Assembly: GCA_029565395.1 (NCBI GenBank)
Contig: JAKQOG010000119.1
Coordinates: 1 to 64,000 of the forward strand
Direction of reading: 5' to 3'
Source of the DNA: Candidatus Hydrogenedentota bacterium
GTDB lineage: Bacteria > Hydrogenedentota > Hydrogenedentia > Hydrogenedentales > CAILVY01
DNA: 64,000 nt
The position numbers and the translations under genes are program-made. Below are positions 26,721-35,701 of this stretch, piece after piece (the first letter of the stretch is position 1; each line of letters begins with the position of its first letter). Below the pieces are notes generated by a model, which was given only the letters and a program-made list of their open reading frames with translations, had not been told where the DNA came from and ran no database searches.

Positions 26721-27617
26721 TTACACCGCGGGTGCGAGGAGGAAGGTGCTGTTGCACGTTTCAAGGAAGCGCTGTGTGAGGCTGCCCGCCCAGAAGGCTT
26801 CGGTGCCAATCTTCCCGTGCGTGCCCAGCACCACCAGATCCGGACAGGTCTGCCGGATGTAGCGGGAGATTTCCCTGAACGGTTCACCGCGGACCACGGA
26901 AGCTGTGCCGCGAATCCCGTGTTCATGTACATGTTGCAGCTTTTCCCCAAGGTAATCCCGCGCCTGATCCTCCGCGATATTCAACACGGCCCGTGTCGCG
27001 CCGGGCATATATTTCTTCGTCAATCCCTGCATCCGGGACAACGTGGAACAGGTGGGCACCACTTCTAATAAATCCGCGGAGGCCTTGCTGAGCCGCGCCA
27101 GTTCAATTCCAGCCTCAACACCCCCCTCGTGCATGGGATCGCCATCCAGCGGAATCAACACGCGCTTAAAGGGAAATTCCGGCGAAAGGGCGTCCATCCA
27201 CCGGAACAACAACACGGGCGCCGTGCTCTGTTTCACTACCTGGTGCGCCAGCGTGCCTTTGTACCACTGCCACCAGCCTTCGCGCCCGTGTGCGCACATA
27301 ATGATAAGATCGGGATCAAATTCGTCGGCATGATCGGATACACTGTGCGCTACATCACGGACTTCACGCGCATGCACGTGCCACGATACCGCAGAGACGC
27401 CTCGGAAGTATTTCGCTCCCATCTCCTGCAAATAACCTTCCGCTTCCTCATGCATGGTCAGATGATGACCGCCATGGATCTCTCCGGATGTATGGGCCTC
27501 AATGACATGAAGCAAGGTCACCCGCGCCCCGGTCATTTCGGCCAAACGCCCGGCCGAAGGCGCCACGGCTTCCGCCATCGCCGACCCATCCAACGGAATA
27601 AGCAAATGCTGAAACAT
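26721..27617 (-). CDS. Two-domain universal stress protein (UspA family)
   Basis: The 298 residues hold two UspA domains in tandem. The first starts MFQHLLIPLDGSAMAEA and the second FKRVLIPLDGDPMHEG. Each ends in an ATP-binding G-x2-G-x9-G-like segment: MCAHGREGWWQWYKG and LGTHGKIGTEAFWAGS. Such proteins bind nucleotides and help in stress survival or regulate transporters. The gene starts 35 bases after the Nramp transporter gene and is probably co-transcribed, so it may serve that transporter or a metal-stress response. Confidence 0.92.
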   Translation of the reverse strand: MFQHLLIPLDGSAMAEAVAPSAGRLAEMTGARVTLLHVIEAHTSGEIHGGHHLTMHEEAEGYLQEMGAKYFRGVSAVSWHVHAREVRDVAHSVSDHADEFDPDLIIMCAHGREGWWQWYKGTLAHQVVKQSTAPVLLFRWMDALSPEFPFKRVLIPLDGDPMHEGGVEAGIELARLSKASADLLEVVPTCSTLSRMQGLTKKYMPGATRAVLNIAEDQARDYLGEKLQHVHEHGIRGTASVVRGEPFREISRYIRQTCPDLVVLGTHGKIGTEAFWAGSLTQRFLETCNSTFLLAPAV

Positions 27618-27652
27618 AGTGTGCCGCTTTCCTCAGCGCGCTTTACGCCTAG

Positions 27653-28984
27653 TCACGTTCCCATTAACAGTTGAAACAGCAAAAACATGTTTAATGCAAT
27701 AATAAGCAATGCCACGCAGGCCGCAATGCCTGTGGTAGCTTTCCAACTCGCCAACGATCCCATTATTGATTTGCGTGCCGTGAACACCACCAGCGGCGCC
27801 ACCGCAAAGGGCAATCCAAAACTCAATATCACCTGACTGATCACGAGGGTGTGCGTGGGATCGAGTCCAAGCATGATTATAATCAACGCCGGGGCCATCG
27901 TCACCAGCCGCCGCAGCCACACCGGGATATGATAATTCAAAAAGCCCTGCATGATAACCTGCCCCGACATTGTCCCTACCGCCGAGGACGACAGACCCGC
28001 CGCCAGCAGCGATATGCCAAAAGCATACTTGGCCAACGGTCCCAGGGTGTGCTGCAGCGTTACATACGCCTCTTCAAGTTTTCCTTCCTGAACCAAGCCT
28101 GGCTCATGGAAGGCCGCCGCCGCCATGATCAGCATCGCCGCATTCACAAATCCCGCCAACCCCATTGCGATCACCACGTCCGCGATCTCATAGTGGAAAA
28201 GCTTGCGTTGCTGTGCCGGACTGCTCACGCGGATGCGCCCCTGGGTCAACGCCGAATGCAAAAAAATCACATGCGGCATTACCGTAGCCCCCAGAATTCC
28301 CGCCGCCAACACAAGGCTTTCAGTTAATTGATCCCCCGGAGCGAATTGAGGCCGCACAATGCTGCCCGCAATACCTTTCCAATGAATGTTCGATAGAAAC
28401 ATTTCCATCACATAGCAGGCCGCCACCACCCCCACCAGGGCCGTGATGAGCGCCTCCAGTTTCCGGAAGCCCCGGCGTTCCAACGCCAGCATGGCAAAGG
28501 TCGTTACAGCGGTGAGCACCCCGGCTATCCACATGGGAATGCCAAACATTAAATTAAATCCCAGCGCCGCGCCCAGAAACTCCGCCAAATCCGTTGCCAT
28601 CGCCACCAATTCCATCAGCACCCACAAGATCCATACCACGGGTTTCGGGAAACGCTCCCGGCACATCTCCGCGAGATTGCGGCCGGTTACAATCCCCAGT
28701 TTTGCCGCTAAAGACTGTAGCAGCATCGCCATGAGATTGCTGCACAGGATTACCCATATAAGGGTGTAGCCAAACCGCGCACCGCCCGCAATGTTCGTCG
28801 CAAAATTGCCCGGATCGATATACGCCACACTCGCCACAAACGCCGGCCCAAGAAAAGGCATCAAAGCGCCAAGCCCTTTCCTGCGTTTTCCGGAAAGCAC
28901 CTGCACGGCCGCTTCCAGCGTTTTTGCGTCTTCTTCCTGTGCCTCCCCGGCGCGCGGAGGGCGGACTTCTTCAGAACCCTGCAC
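27653..28984 (-). CDS. mntH: Nramp-family divalent metal transporter
   Basis: GTG 28984 is the start, with AGGAG 8 bases upstream. About eleven membrane helices follow a charged cytoplasmic N-terminus of about 45 residues. The Nramp signatures are intact: the DPGN metal-binding loop (VAYIDPGNFATNI) in helix 1 and the MPH motif (ATVMPHVIFLHSAL) in helix 6. These bind Mn2+ or Fe2+ for proton-coupled uptake. The protein length (443) is normal. It heads a two-gene operon with the universal stress protein. The exact metal is inferred from the family. Confidence 0.92.
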   Translation of the reverse strand: MQGSEEVRPPRAGEAQEEDAKTLEAAVQVLSGKRRKGLGALMPFLGPAFVASVAYIDPGNFATNIAGGARFGYTLIWVILCSNLMAMLLQSLAAKLGIVTGRNLAEMCRERFPKPVVWILWVLMELVAMATDLAEFLGAALGFNLMFGIPMWIAGVLTAVTTFAMLALERRGFRKLEALITALVGVVAACYVMEMFLSNIHWKGIAGSIVRPQFAPGDQLTESLVLAAGILGATVMPHVIFLHSALTQGRIRVSSPAQQRKLFHYEIADVVIAMGLAGFVNAAMLIMAAAAFHEPGLVQEGKLEEAYVTLQHTLGPLAKYAFGISLLAAGLSSSAVGTMSGQVIMQGFLNYHIPVWLRRLVTMAPALIIIMLGLDPTHTLVISQVILSFGLPFAVAPLVVFTARKSIMGSLASWKATTGIAACVALLIIALNMFLLFQLLMGT

Positions 28985-29048
28985 GGCTTCTACTCCTGAA
29001 CCTAAACATAGTGCCGCTCCCAGGTCTCACCGTGAACCACGTTCAGCT

Positions 29049-30089
29049 TTACGGAGCCGGGGCCTGAACCGTTTGAACCGGACGAGGCAGCAGTCCTTTC
29101 ACGGTCACATCCAAAATCCGGTAGACGCCGTCCACGGCCGCGGGAACAACACTTAGCCTCGTATTACCCCAAGGAACAACTTTTTCGTCCTCTTTATTCT
29201 CCCGGTGCCAGTGCCCGAACAACAGCACGTCCAGAGGATTGTCCACAAATAAAATGATTTGGCTCCGCATTCCCATCATCGGATCATAACGGTGGGTCAG
29301 GCCAATGGTCCACCGGCACGGCTTTAATAGGCGGCGGTACCGCTCCAGCGCGCCATCTTGAGAGCCCAACTCATCCGCTGGACAATAGTCTTTCGTATCA
29401 AAAGAAAGATATCCGTCTTGCCCAAATTGGAACGCATACGTCAGCGGTCCGAAAAACCGTTCATAGTGATCCGCGGCGCGGTCATGATTCCCCGGACACA
29501 CAAACGTGGGCAGGGTGCAGGTGTCAAGAATTTCCACAAACGCAGTAAATTGTTCCGGAGTCCCATTGTCCGTCAAATCGCCTGTAAGCGCCACAAACAG
29601 GGCGTCCGACTGATTCAATGCCTGCAAGATCGCGCGCAGGGCATTCGCCGCCGCCTCATTGCGGCCTATGTGCGCATCACTCACATGAGCGATGGGATAT
29701 ACTTCCGGATACGTTTTCCGGACAAATACAGATCGGTTGTTCTGATCCGTGATCCCGCCATTTGCCGCGGCAAGTTGATACGCCCCTTCCGGCGCATCCG
29801 GCGGCACACTGCACTTCGCCTGCACCCTCCCGCCGGGCAGATCGGTATAGGCGGCGGTTAAGGGAAATTCCTGCGTGCCATTCATAATGCGAAGATCGGC
29901 ACGCCCGGTTAAAATAGCCTCAAAGGTCTGCCCCGGGGCGGCAATCGCAGGAATGCCGTTGTTAGGCGTCTGAATCAAGGCGAGGGCGCCATCGCCCCCG
30001 CGGGCATAGGCTATGCCCGTCCAAAATACCAACCCCGCCACCCCCCAAACGATGCGTCCGATAAATGCACGTTTCTTCCCGCGGCTCAT
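29049..30089 (-). CDS. Exported calcineurin-like metallophosphoesterase
   Basis: ATG 30089 overlaps the stop of the upstream gene as ATGA, which argues for this start and for translational coupling. A signal or anchor (IGRIVWGVAGLVFWTGIAYA) is followed by an immunoglobulin-like region (residues 40-125). The metallophosphoesterase core then has HVSDAHIGR, LTGDLTDNG, CPGNHD, LTHRYD and FGHWHRE, all metal ligands being present. It should hydrolyse a phosphate ester outside the cytoplasm. Its partner is a TolB-like propeller protein. The substrate is unknown. Confidence 0.87.
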   Translation of the reverse strand: MSRGKKRAFIGRIVWGVAGLVFWTGIAYARGGDGALALIQTPNNGIPAIAAPGQTFEAILTGRADLRIMNGTQEFPLTAAYTDLPGGRVQAKCSVPPDAPEGAYQLAAANGGITDQNNRSVFVRKTYPEVYPIAHVSDAHIGRNEAAANALRAILQALNQSDALFVALTGDLTDNGTPEQFTAFVEILDTCTLPTFVCPGNHDRAADHYERFFGPLTYAFQFGQDGYLSFDTKDYCPADELGSQDGALERYRRLLKPCRWTIGLTHRYDPMMGMRSQIILFVDNPLDVLLFGHWHRENKEDEKVVPWGNTRLSVVPAAVDGVYRILDVTVKGLLPRPVQTVQAPAP

Positions 30090-31177
30090 GATTTCTCCCT
30101 TGGCCGCCACGCGGGCGCATATTTATTCCCCGGCTGCGTCAACAGAACACGATGCTCGCCGGATTCCACCGGATAAAGATAAAGATCCGCACTGCCCCCC
30201 TGATCCGAAACACACACGATCCATTCGCCGTCCGGCGACCAAGCAGGACTCCAGCAATCATATGCCTCACTACAGGCCACGGGAAATATGCGCGCATTGT
30301 CCGGGAAAACGCGATACACCCCCCGGCGGCTCCCGCGAAACGATTCAAACGCAATCCACTTTCCGTCCGGCGACCATACCGGATTCCAATCAGCCGCGCG
30401 ATGGTTTGTCACATCCGCAATACCCCGCTTGCTAATGACATACAGTTCGCGGTCACCCCCGTCATTCGATTCAAAGGCTAGACGGTCTCCCTTGGGGGAA
30501 GATTCCATGGCCCAATCCGCATACCGCAAACTGTCTTTCGTTAATAATTGCAGCAAAGGCGCTGCCTGAGAAGGAGTCAGCAGCAGCGGTTCCGTACTGT
30601 ATTTCCCCGGTTCACCGGAAAGCCCCATGGCGATAATCCCCCCATATTGCCACGCTTCCACAATAAATTTCTGGGTATCCACGCCCTCCCAGGAAAAGCC
30701 TTCATCCGGATTGAGCGCTTTCATCAGACCCAGATTGGGCAGCCAAACCGGGCGCAGCACACCCGCCTTGCCCCCATTCCAAACACTCTCGGTGTTCGAT
30801 GCCAGGTCATAAACCACCGCATAATGCTCCAAAACGGAATCTGCCGCCGAGGAATAAACCAGCCGCTGGTTGTCCGCCGCCCAACGGGGATAACGATTCC
30901 ATGCATATTGATGGGTTAGCGTGCGGCTCTCCGAACCGTCCGCCCGCGCCACCCGGATGCCCGTGCCTTCACCGCTCTTGCTTTCAAAAGCAAGCCATTG
31001 TCCATCCGGCGACCACGCCGGAGCGCCATCGCATGTTCCGGGCCCAATCCGCGTGACAGATCCGGAAGCAACGTCCATCACGCATACACAGTGCTCTTCC
31101 GGATTCGTACCCGAAACAAACGCAATCTGCCCCGCCGGGTCCGCTGCCATAATCAAGCCAAGTAACAGGACTACCAC
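30086..31177 (-). CDS. Secreted TolB-like (WD40-like PD40) beta-propeller protein
   Basis: GTG 31177 follows a GAGGA sequence at normal spacing. A short hydrophobic start (MVVLLLGLIMAADPAG) acts as the signal. At least four PD40 units recur, such as GAPAWSPDGQWLAFES, RYPRWAADNQRLVYSS, WNPVWSPDGKWIAFES and WSPAWSPDGEWIVCVS, typical of TolB and DPP-IV-type propellers. There is no catalytic domain. The protein probably binds partners or ligands in the periplasm. Its stop overlaps the start of the phosphoesterase gene, so the two are made together. Confidence 0.85.
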   Translation of the reverse strand: MVVLLLGLIMAADPAGQIAFVSGTNPEEHCVCVMDVASGSVTRIGPGTCDGAPAWSPDGQWLAFESKSGEGTGIRVARADGSESRTLTHQYAWNRYPRWAADNQRLVYSSAADSVLEHYAVVYDLASNTESVWNGGKAGVLRPVWLPNLGLMKALNPDEGFSWEGVDTQKFIVEAWQYGGIIAMGLSGEPGKYSTEPLLLTPSQAAPLLQLLTKDSLRYADWAMESSPKGDRLAFESNDGGDRELYVISKRGIADVTNHRAADWNPVWSPDGKWIAFESFRGSRRGVYRVFPDNARIFPVACSEAYDCWSPAWSPDGEWIVCVSDQGGSADLYLYPVESGEHRVLLTQPGNKYAPAWRPREKS

Positions 31178-31250
31178 GTTTCCGTCCTCAATTCCCGCAT
31201 CACGGAGAGCATTTGATCTACGCCTCTCCGCGAAGTATTCTCTGAATACA

Positions 31251-31290
31251 CTAACGCCGCCGTGCTTGCGGCAACAGCGGCGTTAGACAT
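31251..31290 (-). terminator. Hairpin after the M4 protease gene
   Basis: CTAACGCCGC and GCGGCGTTAG form a perfect 10-bp stem around a 16-base loop, 30 bases beyond the M4 stop on the minus strand. Confidence 0.55.
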
Positions 31291-31315
31291 TATATCAACG
31301 CATCGGCGCACTTCG

Positions 31316-34300
31316 CTAATCGGCCCGGCCCCGTTTCCGGCGCAACGCCAAAGCCAGCGCCGCCATCATCATCCCCGCCACCAGCATATCTCCAAAACGG
31401 CCCCCCGATGCCGCTGCTCCCGGACCGCATCCCATAAAGGTTATGGTTTTCACTTCATGATCCTCAGGGGGGGCTTGATATGTAAATGCCTCTGCCAGAC
31501 GGCCCGTACCCAGGTTTGTGGTTACTGTGACGTCCACCGTGCCCGCCATATGCAATGGTGTGACAACCTCCAGGGTGTTCTTGTCAATCGCCGTGACGCG
31601 GCCCGATGCAACCCCCCCAAACTTCACCTTGTAAGCCCCGCTGAGCGAGGCGCCCACCACACGGATGGTTTCGCCGCCCAACTCCTGCCCGAAATTCGGC
31701 GTCACCGACAGCACTTCGGGGAGATTGATGATGGTAACAATGGGCGATACGGCCTCATCCCCGCCAATATAACTCGTGGTAATGGGTAATACTCGGAACC
31801 ACCACCGGTCATTGCCGCGCGTGGCTGAAGCGGGGACGGTCAGGCTCCCCGTATATGCGGTGACAATCTGCCCGTTCTTATACCAGTAAATAATGGTCGG
31901 GCCTTCTCCGAAAAGATAGGGATCGTCTTCCGCCTGCGGATGATAATAGTCATATGACGCCATCAAGGGCCGGTCATCATCCACTACCCGGTTCAATGCG
32001 GCATTCTCACCTGGGGCGCCCGTCGACAAAAGCAGGTTGTGCGCTTCCGGCAGCAAATACACATCGCCTACAATCAACAAAATATCTTGATAGGCGTCGT
32101 CGTCTCCCAGCATCGTGCGGACGCGCAACGTATACACCCCCGCATCCGCAGGCGTTGTTTGCCAATAAAACAGGCCCGTCCCATCGCCCGCATCCGCAAA
32201 TGGAGGATTACCCGTGCCATCCCACGAGGCAAAAAGTATCGGGATTTCCACCGCGCCCGCCGGCTTGGTCGTGGTTACCATAAAGGAGATCAACGCGCCC
32301 GCGTCGACGTCCTGAACCGCCACGGGATCTATGCTCAACTGCGCCGGCGCTTCAGGCAACTCGGAAAGGTTATTGTAGAAATTGACATTGCGGAGATCCT
32401 CAAACAAGTCACCAGGATTCTGGGGAACGCCCTGCCCGTCCGAAAGTCCCACCACCGCACGCTTCGCATTCAATTCCCTGTACGTGATCCGGATATGACC
32501 GCTGAAGAACAATTCCACCTGCACGCTGTTGGGCAACGGAGAACTGTAATCGCCGCTGTAAATATACTCCGGAATTTCCTCATACGTGGCCACCATGCGG
32601 TCGGGAAGCAGCCGCGCCCAGGCAGTGCCCCCAATGATCGGCGCCAGGTCCGCGAACAAAAACGATATCCGCGGCGCCTCAAAATGCGCCGCCAGACTTG
32701 GGAAATTGCTGTCACTATACGGATCTACCTCCTGGAAGGCTATATAACCGTTCGCCGCAAGAACGATGCCGGAGTAGCGCTTTCCAAAGAAGGGGAACGC
32801 TGCATTACCCAATCCATACGCAAACATGCCGTCATCGGTGAACGGCAGCATGACGGGACCACCCAGATCATCCTCCATCGGAACCGGGAAATCCACCACG
32901 CCTTTCATAATAGTCGCTTCATAATCGGAATAATCATTGCCCCCGGAAACCGCACCGCCGAGCGGCGGGGATCCCACCGGCGTAAAGGTGATCTGGGTGT
33001 ACGCCAGATCCAGCTTCGTGGGAGTATACGCGCTATTAAAGGATTCGGTGAGCACTTTGGATGGCTGCGCTCCCACCGTGGCACGGGCATAGGCCATTTG
33101 CGGGAAACCCGAATTCATATTCGCGAACAGCGTGTAATAATAGGTTGTGCCGGGATTCACCGCCTCATCCAGGTACTTTTCTTCACGCCCTTCATATAAC
33201 TGCGTGCCCTCCGAGAGGGAGGAGGCATACGCCCCGACCGAACGCACCAGCACCACTTGCGAATACGTATCGGAAGCAGGCGGCGTCCAATTCAACGCAA
33301 TGACAGCATCGCCGTCCATGGTCGTGGCGGGAATCGCACGGAAACCGCGAAGCCCTTCTTCCAATACATACGGCGGCTCGATTTCCACCGCGCGCGTCGC
33401 CCGCACTATGTTAAGCCGCTCATCAAAACTAAATCCAAGATTCGCACTGGCCGCCCCTAATACGAAGTAATACATATAATACGTCGAATACTCCGGTAAC
33501 AGATATTGACAGGCATATAATAAGTCGGCCGTGCGATCAATGCCCATCCCCGTGACAGATTGTCCGTTAAAGGTGTCGCCATCCGTCAACAAATAGGTTA
33601 GCTTATTGCCAACACCACTATTAATATGAACCCCGCCACGGTCATACCAATACCATTCAGGATCAATAAAATATGGGCTGTTATACCGATCCGGATCGCC
33701 AAATAGAGTGGGATCCTTCAAATAACGATTACCTGGGAAAGGTTGACTTGGATCAAATAAAGAAGCGGGCAGATCTTCTCCATGAACCCATCGCATTGCA
33801 GCAGAATCATTGCCCCTGCCATTGGTCAAGTCCACAAATTCGCCCCATGAATCAGAGAAAGACTCATTGATCGCCCCGGATTCGCCCAAATAAATCAGAC
33901 CGGAAGTATATTCTGTAACTCCATGGGTAAGCTCATGTGCTGTTATGTCATCGGTTCCCCAGTCAGTGCCAAATTCCATATAATCTCCCATCCAATAGGC
34001 ATTGTCATAAGGGAAACGGACATAGGCAACAAGCTCACTCCCCTCATCATCGTAGCTATCCCGTCCGTGATGAACAAAATAAAAATCGTACGTGTCGCCC
34101 AAATAATCATAAACATTATCAACATCCGTGATACCTGCTGCCGGATCTCCTTCCTCGCGTGCCGGATCAGTCGGTACTTGATAACTGTTGTTCATGTCAT
34201 AAATCTTACGTGCTTTCGCATTCTCAAGCAGTGAATAATGAAACGTCAATTCACCCGAATGCGCGTCAATAAACACATTCTCCCGGACCTGTTCGGCGCC

Positions 34301-34981
34301 TTCCGATACTAGAATCATCCGCCATGCCAAATGCGGCTGCCCTTCCATTCCCAGCAGCGTCGGACTGTAAATGACCAGTTCCGGGCCTTCTTGCACCGTC
34401 AATGCATCTGCCGTCACCGTCCCCAGGGCCGCAGCCAATTTATTCTTTGCCGCGGTTATGGCATCCGCTTCGGCAAGGTCGGGGGTTAATGAAACACCGT
34501 TATAATCCAGCGGGCGCGTATCCCGCAGAATCTCGCTCGCCACATTCTTAATGCCGCCATCATCATTCACCTGCACCACCATCGATCCCGCAAACACCAG
34601 CACGCCGCCATAACTCTGCTTCAACCGAACATACGATTCGCCCAAATGCGTCTGAACATTCTTTAAGGACAGCGCCACATTGCCGCTTATCACGCCGAAC
34701 GCTCCCTTGTGCGCCTCGACAAATGCGCGCGCCGATGCTTCCGCGCCCGCCCCCTTTGCCACGCCCGGATTGGCGAAATAACCTCCCGGAGGCGCGCCAA
34801 GAAAACGAAGGTAGCCTTCCTCGCTCGTGAACACTGCCGGCGGCTCCGTTGCGCCGGGCGCCTGCAAGGCCCTGAACACTTCCGCAAGATCGTTCGAATT
34901 TGCGGCAAGCGGCTGGCCAAAGGCCGCTGCGGCTACACAAAGGCTGAGAGCTGTCAACGCTGCAACCTTATTCGCGCGCAT
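31316..34981 (-). CDS. M4 (thermolysin-family) metalloprotease with C-terminal sorting-like tail
   Basis: The 1221-residue precursor starts with a signal peptide and an inhibitory FTP/PepSY-type propeptide (residues about 30-270). The M4 catalytic domain follows: HELTH (about residue 347) with the third zinc ligand in GAINESFSDSWGE and the catalytic histidine region GVHINSGVGNKLTYLL. A fibronectin-like region and other beta domains come next. A TIG/IPT-type domain ends the body (VTPNFGQELGGETIRV). The tail MGCGPG...DMLVAGMMMAALALALRRKR joins a GC motif, one membrane helix and a basic end, like MYXO-CTERM sorting signals. The mature enzyme should act at the cell surface or be released. It is monocistronic with a hairpin after it. 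Confidence 0.9.
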   Translation of the reverse strand: MRANKVAALTALSLCVAAAAFGQPLAANSNDLAEVFRALQAPGATEPPAVFTSEEGYLRFLGAPPGGYFANPGVAKGAGAEASARAFVEAHKGAFGVISGNVALSLKNVQTHLGESYVRLKQSYGGVLVFAGSMVVQVNDDGGIKNVASEILRDTRPLDYNGVSLTPDLAEADAITAAKNKLAAALGTVTADALTVQEGPELVIYSPTLLGMEGQPHLAWRMILVSEGAEQVRENVFIDAHSGELTFHYSLLENAKARKIYDMNNSYQVPTDPAREEGDPAAGITDVDNVYDYLGDTYDFYFVHHGRDSYDDEGSELVAYVRFPYDNAYWMGDYMEFGTDWGTDDITAHELTHGVTEYTSGLIYLGESGAINESFSDSWGEFVDLTNGRGNDSAAMRWVHGEDLPASLFDPSQPFPGNRYLKDPTLFGDPDRYNSPYFIDPEWYWYDRGGVHINSGVGNKLTYLLTDGDTFNGQSVTGMGIDRTADLLYACQYLLPEYSTYYMYYFVLGAASANLGFSFDERLNIVRATRAVEIEPPYVLEEGLRGFRAIPATTMDGDAVIALNWTPPASDTYSQVVLVRSVGAYASSLSEGTQLYEGREEKYLDEAVNPGTTYYYTLFANMNSGFPQMAYARATVGAQPSKVLTESFNSAYTPTKLDLAYTQITFTPVGSPPLGGAVSGGNDYSDYEATIMKGVVDFPVPMEDDLGGPVMLPFTDDGMFAYGLGNAAFPFFGKRYSGIVLAANGYIAFQEVDPYSDSNFPSLAAHFEAPRISFLFADLAPIIGGTAWARLLPDRMVATYEEIPEYIYSGDYSSPLPNSVQVELFFSGHIRITYRELNAKRAVVGLSDGQGVPQNPGDLFEDLRNVNFYNNLSELPEAPAQLSIDPVAVQDVDAGALISFMVTTTKPAGAVEIPILFASWDGTGNPPFADAGDGTGLFYWQTTPADAGVYTLRVRTMLGDDDAYQDILLIVGDVYLLPEAHNLLLSTGAPGENAALNRVVDDDRPLMASYDYYHPQAEDDPYLFGEGPTIIYWYKNGQIVTAYTGSLTVPASATRGNDRWWFRVLPITTSYIGGDEAVSPIVTIINLPEVLSVTPNFGQELGGETIRVVGASLSGAYKVKFGGVASGRVTAIDKNTLEVVTPLHMAGTVDVTVTTNLGTGRLAEAFTYQAPPEDHEVKTITFMGCGPGAAASGGRFGDMLVAGMMMAALALALRRKRGRAD

Positions 34982-35282
34982 ACATCCTCCTCACTTCTGT
35001 GCGGCGATTACGCCCCACCTAGTTGATACTCGTGGCACACGGCTCCTCCGTCATGTCACTATATGACACAACAGCACCAGGCAGGCTGCTGCCCTCCCGG
35101 CATATAAGCACATGTCTCCTTATTTTAAGCCTTGTACAACAACACGATAGGCGAAGTCAAGGAAAACCTTCGACGCCCCATGTTTAATGCGAGTAAACTG
35201 CGAATAGTGGTACAGCCCAAAACGCCTCAAATTAAGCCAGTTCCAAATTCTGCCGATAGACCGGATAAGCGACGGAGATGAT
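34982..35282. other. Intergenic region with a TGTCA/TGACA dyad
   Basis: This 301-base gap between divergent genes (M4 protease and a small ORF) holds no supported gene. TGTCA and TGACA (35054-35068) form a perfect dyad about 80 bases upstream of the M4 start, a candidate regulator site. Minus-strand ORF 35120-35551 is judged a shadow. Confidence 0.4.
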
Positions 35283-35678
35283 ATGACAATGGTGATGGGA
35301 ATCCAACAATCAACGCCCCAAATCGCGGCTGTCCGCACGGCCAAAGAATTGCATAAACCTGATTCGCTCAACACGCCAGAAAAAGTCCACTGCGATCCCG
35401 GCGCGGTATTTGACGCCATTGACCTCGCGTTGGATCTCAGCCACAACGGCCCCCGTGACCTGGCGGGCGCCGTGAAAAAACTTTCAAGCGGCGAATGCGA
35501 AGAATTCCTGACAATGCTGGCGGAACTGTTGCAGCAGGGCGTTATCGGCACGGAAACCTTGGAAGTTAATGGCGAACCCTATACATGTTATCTGCCCACC
35601 CGTCTCGGTGATCCGCGCCTCATGCACGCCAAACCCTGGCGCAGAAATACAAGCCTTTCCCTCAATGTCACCGCCTGA
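35283..35678 (+). CDS. Small unknown cytoplasmic protein
   Basis: The ATG has GGAG at suitable spacing, and the 131 residues have ordinary composition with no signal or membrane segment. The middle part (DAIDLALDLSHNGPRDLAGAVKKLSS, CEEFLTMLAELLQQG) suggests two amphipathic helices, and the C-terminus has a short beta-like segment (TLEVNGEPYTCYLP). No family is recognised. It is convergent with the PAS-domain gene, ending 24 bases from it. The overlapping minus ORF is less protein-like. Confidence 0.55.
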   Translation: MTMVMGIQQSTPQIAAVRTAKELHKPDSLNTPEKVHCDPGAVFDAIDLALDLSHNGPRDLAGAVKKLSSGECEEFLTMLAELLQQGVIGTETLEVNGEPYTCYLPTRLGDPRLMHAKPWRRNTSLSLNVTA

Positions 35679-35701
35679 CATTCAGCGGGTTCATGCGGCA
35701 A

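Noticed and set aside
35120-35551. Minus-strand ORF of 143 residues
   Set aside because: It competes with the plus-strand ORF at 35283, which has a ribosome site and more protein-like composition; neither has a known family, so this choice is moderate.
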